NCBI GenBank assembly: GCA_910583875.1
Contig: CAJTXT010000002.1
Location: 62,001-126,000, forward strand
Length of the DNA: 64,000 nt
Direction: 5' to 3'
DNA from: an uncultured Vampirovibrio sp.
GTDB lineage: Bacteria > Cyanobacteriota > Vampirovibrionia > Gastranaerophilales > Gastranaerophilaceae
Shown here: in pieces, positions 53,766-63,057 of the stretch
Position numbering within the stretch: the first letter of the stretch is position 1
Layout of the letters: each line of letters starts with the position of its first letter
The notes under the pieces: model-generated
Databases searched by the model: none
What the model saw: only the letters and a program-made list of their open reading frames with translations
Told to the model about the DNA's origin: nothing
Made by a program: the position numbers and the translations under genes

Positions 53766-54914
53766 TTAAATATTATCTGTTGCTATTTCATATCCGCCAA
53801 CTAGTTTTAATACTTCTGCAACATTTTCATATCCATATTTTTCTACAAGTTGAGCATATGATGTATCAGTTCTTTGTAACTCTTTAAATACATTTTGGGC
53901 ACCTTTTGATAAATTAGATGGTATTGATCTCATAGATTTTATTGGATGTCTAATTGTCTCTAGTGCTGTTTCAGCTGTATTTGAATTTTTAATTGTTTCT
54001 ATAGGATGTCTTAATATATTTTCTGCATTTTTTGTTTTGTTAGTAAAACTATTTTTAATTTCTAATGCTGTGTTTCTTGCGTTGCCATCAATATTGTAAT
54101 ATTTATCAGCTGCATTATCAAACATTGTTTCATATTTCTTATATTGCTCTGTTCCCGCTTCTAATGAGCCAAGTTTCTTTTCTGCATAATTCATTTTATT
54201 TTGTGTTAATATAGCATTTCCAGTATCTTTAATTTGTCCTAAATTATATTTTCCAGAACGATAACCATCTTTTACAAATGCTTTTGCATATTGACCAGCT
54301 GTTTTAGCTGAAAACTTAGTTCCTTGTGTTTTTAGTGCTTCTAATGCAGATCCTGCTTCAGTTTTTCCTGCTGCTCCTTTCATTCCTTTTACTCCTGCTT
54401 TAGCACCAACAACCGACATTCCAACAGTAAATGCTCCTCCACCTATATTTTGCCATGCTTCTTTTGCTTCAGCATCTGTTTTTGCTGTTGCTGCATTATA
54501 TATGCCTTTTCCGACTTGAACTGCTCCCATTGTGCCACCAACTACACATGCAGCAACCCCAACTGCTGGACATGCAATACATAAAGCTGCTGTACCAATG
54601 CTTAATAATGTTTTACCTAATGAGAACTTTCCATCTTTATCGGTAAACATTCCTTTAACTCCGTTTACAATAGTTTTGCCAACGCCTTTTATTGCATTTC
54701 CTATTGCACTGAAAAATCCAATTTTCCCGTCATCTTTACCATCTGTACAAGTTTCACCAGAACTTGATACAAACTGATCGTTTTCTATTGTACCTTCTAA
54801 TTGACTTATACTTCTTGTGTCCATTTGGTCATTTACGTTATATTGATTTTGTTGTTGATTAACCAATGTTTGCCATTGATTGTAATCTAAACTCCCATTA
54901 AAGCTAACGCTCAT
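53766..54914 (-). CDS. Hypothetical protein with Gly/Ala-rich hydrophobic core and N-terminal SFNG motif
   Basis: 382 residues. It begins MSVSFNGSLDYNQWQTL, with a Gln/Asn-rich tail. Residues about 65-140 form a Gly/Ala/Val-rich hydrophobic region (LSIGTAALCIACPAVGVAACVVGGTMGAVQVGKG in two pieces) that could span a membrane twice. A helical C-terminal part carries a short internal repeat (ILRHPIETIKNS and TIRHPIKSMRS). GGAGG precedes the ATG. It resembles pore-forming or phage-like effector architectures only in hydropathy; I recognise no family. Confidence 0.55.
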   Translation of the reverse strand: MSVSFNGSLDYNQWQTLVNQQQNQYNVNDQMDTRSISQLEGTIENDQFVSSSGETCTDGKDDGKIGFFSAIGNAIKGVGKTIVNGVKGMFTDKDGKFSLGKTLLSIGTAALCIACPAVGVAACVVGGTMGAVQVGKGIYNAATAKTDAEAKEAWQNIGGGAFTVGMSVVGAKAGVKGMKGAAGKTEAGSALEALKTQGTKFSAKTAGQYAKAFVKDGYRSGKYNLGQIKDTGNAILTQNKMNYAEKKLGSLEAGTEQYKKYETMFDNAADKYYNIDGNARNTALEIKNSFTNKTKNAENILRHPIETIKNSNTAETALETIRHPIKSMRSIPSNLSKGAQNVFKELQRTDTSYAQLVEKYGYENVAEVLKLVGGYEIATDNI

Positions 54915-55011
54915 AATAATTATTCCTCCATAAATATCCCCGAATAATTATTTAAAGTTTTTTTTATCGTATTTATTGCTTTATAATTTTTTTATGTAAA
55001 TATTTGTAAAT

Positions 55012-55047
55012 AAAAAAAGACTGCCTTTTGGAGCAGTCTTTTTTTTA
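55012..55047 (-). terminator. Intrinsic terminator of the fatty-acid operon
   Basis: Minus strand GACTGC/GCAGTC stem (AAAGACTGCTCC...GGCAGTCTTT) followed by a T run, just after the fabF stop. Confidence 0.8.
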
Positions 55048-55058
55048 CAAATAAATTC

Positions 55059-56318
55059 TTAATTGTATTTTTTATATATTAATACGGCATTATGTCCGCC
55101 AAATCCAAACGAATTTGTTAAAGCAATATTAACTGGTGTTTTTTCAGCTTTATTTGGAACATAATTTAAGTTTGCAACTTCTTCATCTAAGTTATCAAGG
55201 TTGATTGTAGGTGGAACTATATCATTATTAATTGCATTTACACAAATAACAGATTCAGCAGCACCTGATGCACCTAACATATGACCTGTTTCTGATTTTG
55301 TTGAACTTACTCTTAAATCAGGATTTTGGGTTTTATCGCCAAATACTTTAGCAATTGCCATTGTTTCAGCAATATCACCAAGATGTGTGCTTGTTCCATG
55401 TGTATTAATATATTGAACATCTGAAGGTTTAATTCCTGCATCTTTTAATGCAAATTCCATTGCTTTTGCAGCACTTGAACCATCAGGACAAGGTGCAACA
55501 ACGTCATGCGCATCACCGGTTTGACCAAAGCCTATAACTTCAGCATATATTTTTGCTCCGCGTTTTTTAGCATGTTCAAGTTCTTCAAGAACAAGAATTC
55601 CAGCACCTTCTGCCATTACAAAACCATCTCTATCTTTATCATAAGGTCTTGATGCCTTTGTAGGCTCATCATTACGTTTTGACAATGTTTTAGCTGCTGT
55701 AAAAGCACCTAAACCAATTGTACAAATAGCAGCTTCGCTGCCGCCGGCAATAACTGCATCTGCTTCGTCATATTGTATTGCTCTAAATGCATCACCAATA
55801 CAATGAGCAGCTGTTGCACAAGCTGTAATAACTGCTTTATTTACACCTTTTGCACCAAATTCAATTGAAATTTTACCAGCACACATATCTGTTATAAGCA
55901 TTGGTATTGTAAATGGAGAACATTTTGTAGGTCCTTTACTTAGCATTGCTGCATAGCTTTTTTCTATTGTATGGAAACCACCTGCAGCTGAACCAACAAT
56001 AACACCAAATCTGTATGGATCAATATCAGATTCTTTTATCTTTGAATCTTCTACTGCTTCTCTTGCTGCAACAATTGAATATTGTAAAAATTTATCCAAT
56101 CTTTTTGCTTCTTTTGGTTCAAAGTAATCAATAGGATTAAAAACAGATTCTTTAATTTCTCCGCCGATTAATACCGCATGGCCTGTCATATCACCCATAT
56201 TTTCTATTTTGGAGACGGCACTTTTGCCGTTTACAACGCCTTCCCATAACTTATCAGCGCCTACTCCAAATGGAGACACAACACCCATCCCTGTTATTAC
56301 TACTCGTCTTTTTGTCAT
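55059..56318 (-). CDS. fabF: 3-oxoacyl-ACP synthase II
   Basis: FabF elongates acyl-ACP with malonyl-ACP. 419 residues with the condensing-enzyme triad: Cys in ITACATAAHCIGDAF, His in NTHGTSTHLGD, His in SETGHMLGASGA. GMGVVSPFG starts the fold and FGFGGHNAVLIYKK ends it. It is the last gene of the fab operon, followed by a terminator. Confidence 0.96.
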   Translation of the reverse strand: MTKRRVVITGMGVVSPFGVGADKLWEGVVNGKSAVSKIENMGDMTGHAVLIGGEIKESVFNPIDYFEPKEAKRLDKFLQYSIVAAREAVEDSKIKESDIDPYRFGVIVGSAAGGFHTIEKSYAAMLSKGPTKCSPFTIPMLITDMCAGKISIEFGAKGVNKAVITACATAAHCIGDAFRAIQYDEADAVIAGGSEAAICTIGLGAFTAAKTLSKRNDEPTKASRPYDKDRDGFVMAEGAGILVLEELEHAKKRGAKIYAEVIGFGQTGDAHDVVAPCPDGSSAAKAMEFALKDAGIKPSDVQYINTHGTSTHLGDIAETMAIAKVFGDKTQNPDLRVSSTKSETGHMLGASGAAESVICVNAINNDIVPPTINLDNLDEEVANLNYVPNKAEKTPVNIALTNSFGFGGHNAVLIYKKYN

Positions 56319-56411
56319 TTTTACACCTATAAATTTGCTATCTTATAATTTAATGAGGAGAACTTGCACATCAAGAACCCCTCATTAATTCTCTAAATTT
56401 CCTTTGAGCGA

Positions 56412-56645
56412 TTATGAATTTGCTTCAATGTAGTTAACAGCATCTTGAACAGTTGCAATTTTTTCAGCTTCTTCATCAGGAATTTCGCATCCGAATTCTT
56501 CTTCAAAAGCCATAACTAATTCTACTGTATCTAATGAATCAGCACCTAAATCTGCTGTAAAACTTGCTTCAGGAGTAACAGAGCTTTCATCTACGCTTAA
56601 TTGTTCAACTACAACTTTTTTTACTCTTTCTAAAACGTCACTCAT
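56412..56645 (-). CDS. acpP: Acyl carrier protein
   Basis: 77 residues, acidic. The phosphopantetheine serine is S37 in [18 protein letters not shown], and the family ends [20 protein letters not shown]. It carries acyl chains between the Fab enzymes. The 85-93-bp spacers on both sides are wider than elsewhere in the operon, so it may have an extra promoter. Confidence 0.97.
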   Translation of the reverse strand: MSDVLERVKKVVVEQLSVDESSVTPEASFTADLGADSLDTVELVMAFEEEFGCEIPDEEAEKIATVQDAVNYIEANS

Positions 56646-56731
56646 TTTTTTTTCCTCATTTTAACTAATACTTAAATTTTATTTTACTCTAATTATTATA
56701 CTATCTATATGTAATTTTGCAAATTTGTTAA

Positions 56732-57460
56732 CTAAATAACTAATCCGCCGTCAACACCAATAACTTGTCCTGTTATATAAGTAGCATCTTCTGCTAAAAA
56801 TTTAACTGTTTTTGCTATGTCTTCGGGCTGACCAAGTCTTTTTAATGGAATATGTTCTGCCATTTTTTCAGGGTCTAAATCTTTTGTCATATCAGTTTGG
56901 ATAAATCCTGGGGCAATTGCATTAACTCTAACATTTCTAGAACCTAATTCTTTTGCTAATGATTTAGTAAATCCAATTAAGCCTGCTTTTGCTGCTGAAT
57001 AGTTTGCTTGACCTGCATTACCCATTTGTCCAACGATACTAGACATGTTTATAATACAACCGCTGCGTTGTTTTATCATTGTTTTAATTGCCGGATTTGT
57101 CATATAGAAAGCACTATTTAAATTTGTATTTATAACAGCTTCCCAATTGTCGCTGCTCATTCTCATGAATAAGCCGTCACGTGTGATTCCTGCATTATTT
57201 ACTAATACATCAAGTTTGCCAAAATCAGCTAAAACTTCTTCAACTGCTTTTGCACAGGATTCTTTATCTGCTACATTAAATTTATATGCTTTTGCTTTTA
57301 CATTCAATGCATTAAGTTCTTCAATTGTTTTATTTGCAGCTTCTTCATTTCCTGCATAACTAATAGCTACATCATATCCGGCTTTTGCCAGTTCTATGGC
57401 ACATGCTTTTCCGATGCCTCTTGAAGCACCTGTAACAAGAGCAACTTTATTTTCTGCCAT
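56732..57460 (-). CDS. fabG: 3-oxoacyl-ACP reductase
   Basis: 242-residue short-chain dehydrogenase that reduces 3-oxoacyl-ACP with NADPH. TGASRGIG (cofactor loop), NNAG, catalytic Ser in IINMSSIVGQ, YSAAKAG (Tyr and Lys), and PGFIQTDMT are all present. Its start shares one base with the fabD stop, which suggests translational coupling. Confidence 0.96.
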   Translation of the reverse strand: MAENKVALVTGASRGIGKACAIELAKAGYDVAISYAGNEEAANKTIEELNALNVKAKAYKFNVADKESCAKAVEEVLADFGKLDVLVNNAGITRDGLFMRMSSDNWEAVINTNLNSAFYMTNPAIKTMIKQRSGCIINMSSIVGQMGNAGQANYSAAKAGLIGFTKSLAKELGSRNVRVNAIAPGFIQTDMTKDLDPEKMAEHIPLKRLGQPEDIAKTVKFLAEDATYITGQVIGVDGGLVI

Positions 57461-58401
57461 TATACAAGCTCCTTTTCTTTTAATTCTTCTGCAATATTCA
57501 TTAATGATTCATAATCAAATATATTTAAAGTTGTAAGTTCAGCATTTATTTTTTTATTTAATCCTGCTAATACTTTTCCCGGACCTATTTCAATAAAATC
57601 TATTATACCTTCTTTTTCTATATTATTTATAGTTTGAGTCCATAATACAGAAGAATATATTTGTTTTGGTAATTTATTTTTAAATTCTTCACCTTTTGTT
57701 TCAGCATTTGCATCAACATTTGTATAAACAGGTACTTGTGTATCTTTAAATTCAAATTGATTTACAAAATCAACAAACTCTTCAGCAGCACCTTTCATTA
57801 ATGGAGAATGAAAAGCTCCTGATACAGCTAAAGGAAGAACTCTTTTTGCTCCTGCTTCTTTAAATTTATCAAGATTATTAGTTATTTCTTCTTTATCCCC
57901 AGTTATAACAACTTGTCCTGGTGAATTATAATTTGCTACAGAAACATTTTCTAGTCCTTCTGTAATATTTATAACTGTTTCATTGTCTAATCCAAGCACA
58001 GCTGCCATTGAACCATTTGTTTTTTCTGCTGCTTCATTCATTAAGTTTGCTCTTTTTTGAATTAATTTTAGAACCGTTTCTAAATCAATAGCACCTGCCG
58101 CATATAATGCCGCATATTCACCTAAACTGTGACCTGCAGTGCATGCTATATTTACATTTGTTTTTTCTTTTAATGCTTCTAAAGCAGCCAAAGAAACAGT
58201 CAAAATACATGGTTGTGAATTGATTGTTTTCATTAAATCTTCTTCGCTGCCGTTAAAACATAGTTCTGATATTTTATATCCTAAAACTCTATCAGCTGTA
58301 TCAAATACATTTTTTGCTGCTGTAGAATTTTCATATAAATCTTTTCCCATGCCAGGTTTTTGTGCTCCTTGTCCCGGGAAAATTAACGCAAATTTTTTCA
58401 T
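57460..58401 (-). CDS. fabD: Malonyl-CoA:ACP transacylase
   Basis: 313 residues that load malonyl groups onto ACP. FPGQGAQKPGMG, the nucleophile serine in GHSLGEYAA and the histidine in SGAFHSPLM mark the family, with the usual GPGKVLAGL near the end. It overlaps fabH and fabG by one base each. Confidence 0.96.
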   Translation of the reverse strand: MKKFALIFPGQGAQKPGMGKDLYENSTAAKNVFDTADRVLGYKISELCFNGSEEDLMKTINSQPCILTVSLAALEALKEKTNVNIACTAGHSLGEYAALYAAGAIDLETVLKLIQKRANLMNEAAEKTNGSMAAVLGLDNETVINITEGLENVSVANYNSPGQVVITGDKEEITNNLDKFKEAGAKRVLPLAVSGAFHSPLMKGAAEEFVDFVNQFEFKDTQVPVYTNVDANAETKGEEFKNKLPKQIYSSVLWTQTINNIEKEGIIDFIEIGPGKVLAGLNKKINAELTTLNIFDYESLMNIAEELKEKELV

Positions 58402-59399
58402 TAAACAATACCTTCTCTTAATCTGACAACAGTTGTTCCTACTGTCATTCCTGCTCCAAACCCTGTTAAAATTGCACTACAAGGTAATTTCATCTTTCCG
58501 CTTTCAACAGCTTCAACTAGTGCTATAGGAATAGATGCAGCTGATGTATTTGCATAATCTTTAATATTCGAAATTACATTTTCAGGATTAAATTCAAGTC
58601 TTTTTTCTAAAGCTTCAATAATTCTCATATTTGCCTGATGTGGTACTAAATAATCAATATCACTCATTTTTAATCCTGATTTTTCAACACATTCTTCAAT
58701 GTAATTTGGAAGCTTTGTAACTACATATTTATAAACTTCTTTTCCATCCATTTTAACAAACATTTGAGCTTCATCATTTTGTTCAACTAACGGACAATTT
58801 TTACCGGGAGTTCCCATTTGTATAAAGTGACCTAAATGACCTTCTGCTTTTAAATCAACAGCAATAATATCATCTTGATTATCGTCTGATACTGTAAGCA
58901 TCATAGCTCCGGCACCGTCGCCAAATAATACACAAGAAGCTCTGTCATTCCAATCTAAACATCTTGATAAACCTTCTGTTGCAACTATTAGAATATTTTT
59001 TGCCATGCCTGATTTTATAAGACCTCTAGAAATCCCCATTCCATATATAAGACCGGAACAAGCTGCTGTAATATCAAAGCATGCAGCATTAACTGCACCG
59101 ATTGCTGCTTGAATTTCACATGCTGTTGACGGATAAATATGTGTTCCTAAGCTTGCTGCTGCAATAATATAATCAATTTTTTCAACATCTATTTTAGCTT
59201 TTTCTAATGCTTTTTTTGCAGCGCCTATACCCATTTCAACAGCTGATTCATTGCCGGAAAGGACATGTCTTTTTTCAATACCGGTTCTTGTTTTTATCCA
59301 TTCATCAGATGTTTCTATTATTTTTGTTAAATCATCATTAGTGATTACAGTTTCAGGTACTTGAAACCCTATACCTGCAATTCTTATCGGAATATTCAT
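58401..59399 (-). CDS. fabH: 3-oxoacyl-ACP synthase III
   Basis: FabH starts fatty-acid synthesis by condensing acetyl-CoA with malonyl-ACP. 332 residues with Cys in DITAACSGLIYGMG, His in VPHQANMRIIEAL and Asn in YANTSAASIPIAL. The N-terminus (IAGIGFQVPETVITNDDLTKIIETSDEWI, in two halves) is typical. Directly follows plsX (5 bp). Confidence 0.96.
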   Translation of the reverse strand: MNIPIRIAGIGFQVPETVITNDDLTKIIETSDEWIKTRTGIEKRHVLSGNESAVEMGIGAAKKALEKAKIDVEKIDYIIAAASLGTHIYPSTACEIQAAIGAVNAACFDITAACSGLIYGMGISRGLIKSGMAKNILIVATEGLSRCLDWNDRASCVLFGDGAGAMMLTVSDDNQDDIIAVDLKAEGHLGHFIQMGTPGKNCPLVEQNDEAQMFVKMDGKEVYKYVVTKLPNYIEECVEKSGLKMSDIDYLVPHQANMRIIEALEKRLEFNPENVISNIKDYANTSAASIPIALVEAVESGKMKLPCSAILTGFGAGMTVGTTVVRLREGIV

Positions 59400-59404
59400 T
59401 GTTA

Positions 59405-60466
59405 TTATATCTCCCCATAAAATGAAGCAATACTTTTATTTACGCCTGCTTCTACTGCATTATAAGCAACTTTGACTGCATTCTTAATTGCATAAGCAGA
59501 AGAACGACCATGACAAATTACTGTAATGCCCTTAACTCCAAGTAATAATGCACCGCCAAATTCTTCATAGTTAATTTTTGCGTACATTTTTTTCAAAATA
59601 GGCCTTACTAACAGACCAAGCATTTTTGATACGAAATCATGACAAAATTCTTGTTTTATCATATAGAAGAACATTCTTGCTACACCTTCTATTGTTTTTA
59701 ATGTAACATTGCCGACAAATCCGTCACAAACTATTACATCACAGTTTCCTAAAAAGATTTCTTTACCTTCCGCATTACCTATGAAGTTTAGTTTGTCTTT
59801 ATTTTCATCGAATAATTTGTATGTGTCTTTAGCCAGTTCATCGCCTTTTCCAGCCTCTTCTCCAATGTTTAACAATGCTATTCTTGGGTTTTCTATTCCT
59901 AAAACAGATTTTGCATATGTTGAACCCATTAAGCCAAATTGATAAAGCATTTCAGGTGTACAATCAGTATTTGCACCTGAGTCGATTAATACTAAAGGTC
60001 CTTTCATTGTAGGTATAACGGTTGCAATAGCAGGACGTTCAATTCCGCGTAATCTTCCAAGCCCAAATAAACTTGCACCCATTGCAGCACCGGTTGAACC
60101 TGCCGCAACTACTGCATCAGAACTGCCTGTTACTACTGCATTAACTGCTAAAACTATAGATGAATTTTTCTTCTTTCTGATTGCTTGACCCGGAGCTTCT
60201 CCCATTTCAATAACTTCAGAAGCTTGTGTTTTCTTTATATCAAGATTTTTTGTGTTTATTCTCATTCTTTTTGGCGGGAAAATTCCTCCGCCAACTGAGA
60301 TTACAATACCTTCTTGATCTATTCTGTCAAGTTCACGTTCAATATCATATAATTTTCCTACTAATTCTATGGGAATATTATATTCCTTTGCAGCCCATAC
60401 TGCTCCTTCTACTATTGCTCGTGGCGCATTATCGCCGCCCATTGCATCTATAGCTATCCTCGTCAT
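59405..60466 (-). CDS. plsX: Phosphate acyltransferase
   Basis: PlsX makes acyl-phosphate from acyl-ACP for phospholipid synthesis. 353 residues: IAIDAMGGDNAPRAIVEGA, SSIVLAVNAV, AAGSTGAAMGASLF, VLIDSGANTDC, NIGEEAGKGDEL and VCDGFVGNVTLKTIEG are standard. It precedes fabH in the classic rpmF-plsX-fabH order. Confidence 0.96.
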   Translation of the reverse strand: MTRIAIDAMGGDNAPRAIVEGAVWAAKEYNIPIELVGKLYDIERELDRIDQEGIVISVGGGIFPPKRMRINTKNLDIKKTQASEVIEMGEAPGQAIRKKKNSSIVLAVNAVVTGSSDAVVAAGSTGAAMGASLFGLGRLRGIERPAIATVIPTMKGPLVLIDSGANTDCTPEMLYQFGLMGSTYAKSVLGIENPRIALLNIGEEAGKGDELAKDTYKLFDENKDKLNFIGNAEGKEIFLGNCDVIVCDGFVGNVTLKTIEGVARMFFYMIKQEFCHDFVSKMLGLLVRPILKKMYAKINYEEFGGALLLGVKGITVICHGRSSAYAIKNAVKVAYNAVEAGVNKSIASFYGEI

Positions 60467-60495
60467 ACTATTTTATATCCCCATTCGTATTCTAA

Positions 60496-60696
60496 TTATT
60501 CAGCGTCTTTTACTTCTGCAGCAGCTTTTTTGCTTACTTGTTGTCCTTTGTAAGTTCCACATTCCATACATACTGTATGTGTTAATACTGTTGCACCGCA
60601 ATTTGTACAAATTGTTGTTTCAGGAACTGAACCTTTCCAATTTGCTCTTCTGTGTCCTTGTGCTGATTTACCTGTTCTTTTCTTTGGTACTGCCAT
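60496..60696 (-). CDS. rpmF: 50S ribosomal protein L32
   Basis: 66 residues: MAVPKKRTGKSAQGHRRANW followed by a four-cysteine zinc ribbon (CTNCGA and CMECGTYKG). The Ala/Lys-rich C-terminus is a lineage extension. It sits between the DUF177 gene (4 bp) and plsX, the usual order. Confidence 0.96.
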   Translation of the reverse strand: MAVPKKRTGKSAQGHRRANWKGSVPETTICTNCGATVLTHTVCMECGTYKGQQVSKKAAAEVKDAE

Positions 60697-60700
60697 AATT

Positions 60701-61192
60701 TTATTCCTTTTCTATCTTAATATTTTTAAATACTTCTAATCTTGGGTCAGTAAAATCTGTTTTTATATATTTATTCACATTTTCACTTCCATTACAATTT
60801 ATATCACAAACAAGCTTATTTGGCATATTTAATATTACGCTTTGATAAATAAAATCTGTAATATCTATTTCATCTTTGCCATTTAGATCTTCTATAAAAG
60901 CATTGTCTTTTAGCTCGAAATCATCGCCATAACTGTCACAAAGACTATTTCTTTCAAAAAATTCTTCAACCTCTATATTAAATTCTTTTGTAAATTCTTT
61001 TAAGCATAAATCACATGTTAAATTTAATAAAGCATGAATATTTCCGCTAATTTTTATCATTGAGCCTATAATTTCTGCTTTTAATTTTGCTTCAACAGGC
61101 ACATCTTTGTTAAATTCTTCATATATCTCTGAAAAATTTATTGCTTGTACTTTATTTTCTTTATTTTCAATTTCTGAAATTTTAATCTTCAT
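60701..61192 (-). CDS. DUF177 (YceD-like) protein
   Basis: 163 residues; the LTCDLCLKEFTKEFNIEVEE block with its CxxC is the DUF177 signature and DITDFIYQSVILNMP the C-terminal one. The family is linked to 23S rRNA or ribosome assembly, and the gene is typically coupled to rpmF, as here (4 bp). It is the first gene of the fab operon on this strand. Confidence 0.85.
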   Translation of the reverse strand: MKIKISEIENKENKVQAINFSEIYEEFNKDVPVEAKLKAEIIGSMIKISGNIHALLNLTCDLCLKEFTKEFNIEVEEFFERNSLCDSYGDDFELKDNAFIEDLNGKDEIDITDFIYQSVILNMPNKLVCDINCNGSENVNKYIKTDFTDPRLEVFKNIKIEKE

Positions 61193-61230
61193 ATTTTTTT
61201 ATTTTAAATAGAAGAAGTTATTTGTCAAAT

Positions 61231-61262
61231 AAAAAAGGGAACTATATTATGTTCCCTTTTAT
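61231..61262. terminator. Intrinsic terminator
   Basis: AAAAGGGAAC/GTTCCCTTTT stem with an 8-nt loop. It ends the pair of small helical genes on the minus strand and insulates the fab operon from them. Confidence 0.8.
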
Positions 61263-61597
61263 TATCCTGCATTATATGAGAAGGACTTTTGAATATTTTG
61301 TTGTAACATCTGATCAGCTGATTGTTGTTCTGTTGTTGCTGCTTGTAATTGTGTTTGTATTTTCTTCATTCTCAGTTCAAGCTGGGCGTCTAAGTTTTCA
61401 AGTTCGACTTTCCTTGCTTGTAACTGCTTAACGGCGGGAGAATCTGTATTGCCAATATCACTTATTTGACTTGTCAATTGTGTTATTGTATCAGTTAGAT
61501 TAAGTTTTTGCGTAGTTATATCATCTAACCTGCTTTGCAGCTTATTGATATAACTTGTTAAATACATTGATCTACTGAAAGATACTAGAAATCCCAT
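61262..61597 (-). CDS. Small coiled-coil protein
   Basis: 111 residues, almost all alpha-helical: MGFLVSFSRSMYLTSYINKL, then a coiled coil (LDDITTQKLNLTDTITQLTSQI, in heptads), a break at GNTDSP, a second coiled coil (VKQLQARKVELENLDAQLEL) and a C-terminal FSYNAG. Size and two-helix hairpin layout resemble needle or filament subunits and small exported coiled-coil proteins, but I see no decisive motif. It lies 5 bp downstream of the 94-residue gene; the two form an operon. Confidence 0.6.
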   Translation of the reverse strand: MGFLVSFSRSMYLTSYINKLQSRLDDITTQKLNLTDTITQLTSQISDIGNTDSPAVKQLQARKVELENLDAQLELRMKKIQTQLQAATTEQQSADQMLQQNIQKSFSYNAG

Positions 61598-61602
61598 ATT
61601 AT

Positions 61603-61887
61603 TTACCTTGTTTGATTAAGTGACCTACCTTTTAAAAATACGTGTTCTGAATTTTGAGCCAAAATTAATTCTGTTTTTTTCAGTTTGTATTTTTCATAGA
61701 TAATTCGATTCTCTATCTTTTTTAGTTTTTGGTTTACTGTAGCTAATTCTCTAAAATAAGTTACAGTATTGTTTACAATGAGTTTTATTGGATTGTTTTT
61801 CTTCAAATAAGCTCTTGTAAAGTTTAAAAAGTTATTGAATCTTTTTATATTTAGTTGTAGTGTTGCCGCTGCATTTGCTTTTGCCAC
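61603..61887 (-). CDS. Small basic helical protein
   Basis: 94 residues from a GTG start with AAGGAG upstream. It is highly basic and helical (LKKNNPIKLIVNN, NQKLKKIENRIIYEKYKLKKTEL), with no membrane segment. It precedes the 111-residue coiled-coil gene by 5 bp and may act as its partner. The gap to the next gene (61888-62133) holds AT-rich DNA with a possible -10 (TATATA) on the minus strand, and the next gene's terminator. Confidence 0.55.
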   Translation of the reverse strand: MAKANAAATLQLNIKRFNNFLNFTRAYLKKNNPIKLIVNNTVTYFRELATVNQKLKKIENRIIYEKYKLKKTELILAQNSEHVFLKGRSLNQTR

Positions 61888-62074
61888 AAAATACTCCTTG
61901 CTTAGACAAGACTACATATATATTAAAACAATTAATCTTTATTTATTGCTAGCTGATTTAATATTCTACGCAGTCTCTTATTTTACCTTTTACTCTTTCT
62001 AAAACATTACTATTCCTAATATATGTATCGTGTTAATTGCTTTTTTTCTTTAATTATTTCTTGGTTTTTTATAA

Positions 62075-62112
62075 AAAAAATTTACATTTTTTTACAAAAA
62101 TGTAAATTTTTT
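62075..62112 (-). terminator. Intrinsic terminator of the kinase gene
   Basis: Minus strand AAATTTACATTTTT/AAAAATGTAAATTT stem with a T run. AT-rich but long. Confidence 0.6.
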
Positions 62113-62133
62113 GAAATATTTTTATAAATTATT

Positions 62134-62997
62134 TTATTTATAGAAATTTATTACATCATTTATTAGATTTATAACTTTTGTTGTAATTTGTTCAATATAT
62201 TCTGCATTTGCAAGTCCATTTACAACAATATCTGCATTTTTCATTGTAGGTCTTATATAAATTTGTGCTGTAGAGTTAACATCATTAAATTGAAGTTCTG
62301 CTGCACTACCAGTTTTTCCTCTTGATGCTGCTCTTTCAAACCATCGTTCTCTAATTTGTTCATAAGGAGTGAAAACATAAACTTTGATATCAAATAAATC
62401 TACTAATTCTTCTCCTAATACATATAAGCCTTCTGCTAGAATGGCTCTTGTTGGATTTTTATATGCTCTATTAGGAATACTTTCACAAGTTACAAAATCA
62501 TATTCAGGTGCATTAATACCGCAGCCATTTTTCAAACTGATTAAATGCGCTCTCATTAATTCCAAATTAATAGCATCAGGTTTATCGAAACTGAAACCTG
62601 TTTTATATAATTCTTCATAACTTCCTGCTTGTTTTAGTTCTTCTGATGTATCTTTGTAGTAATCATCGCAGCATAAACTTGTATATGTTTCATTATATAG
62701 TCTTTTTCTTAATGCTTTTGAAACATAATTAACTAATGTTGTTTTTCCAGAAGCAGATTCTCCTGTAATTCCGATTAAACATTGTTTTTGTTTATTTGTT
62801 AAAAATTCTTTTACTACTTTTATGATTAAATTTTCGTTAAGGGAAAGAATTAACGGTTGTTTTTGTTGTCTATCTTCTTCTAATATCTCTTTTATACCGT
62901 CAACAATTCTAAATATAGCAAAACTAATGTCTTTTTTTGCTGGTTCTACAAGTGTTTCTCGTTCAAGTAAAATTTCTTGCGGCATTTCATACTCCAA
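62134..62997 (-). CDS. Uridine kinase / phosphoribulokinase-family protein
   Basis: 287 residues with an N-terminal extension of about 70 residues, then a P-loop (GESASGKT, residues 79-86), CCDDYYKDTSEE (the YxxD-type substrate loop), FDKPDAINLELM and ILAEGLYVLG, matching the uridine kinase/PRK family order. It could phosphorylate uridine, cytidine or a related pentose substrate; an exact substrate cannot be assigned. Flanked by a terminator downstream and the patatin gene upstream. Confidence 0.75.
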   Translation of the reverse strand: MEYEMPQEILLERETLVEPAKKDISFAIFRIVDGIKEILEEDRQQKQPLILSLNENLIIKVVKEFLTNKQKQCLIGITGESASGKTTLVNYVSKALRKRLYNETYTSLCCDDYYKDTSEELKQAGSYEELYKTGFSFDKPDAINLELMRAHLISLKNGCGINAPEYDFVTCESIPNRAYKNPTRAILAEGLYVLGEELVDLFDIKVYVFTPYEQIRERWFERAASRGKTGSAAELQFNDVNSTAQIYIRPTMKNADIVVNGLANAEYIEQITTKVINLINDVINFYK

Positions 62998-63057
62998 TTT
63001 TTATTATATTTTACCAGTATTAAATCTCATTATAAAATAATTTGTTAGCGCATGTAT

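Noticed and set aside
54960-55000. Possible sigma-28 promoter upstream of the 382-residue protein
   Set aside because: TACGATAA is present but the TAAAGCAA box is only 4 bp away instead of 11.
61951-61995. Sigma-28 promoter for the small helical gene pair
   Set aside because: A TAAAGATT box is visible on the minus strand, but the -10 position reads TATATATG rather than GCCGATAA.
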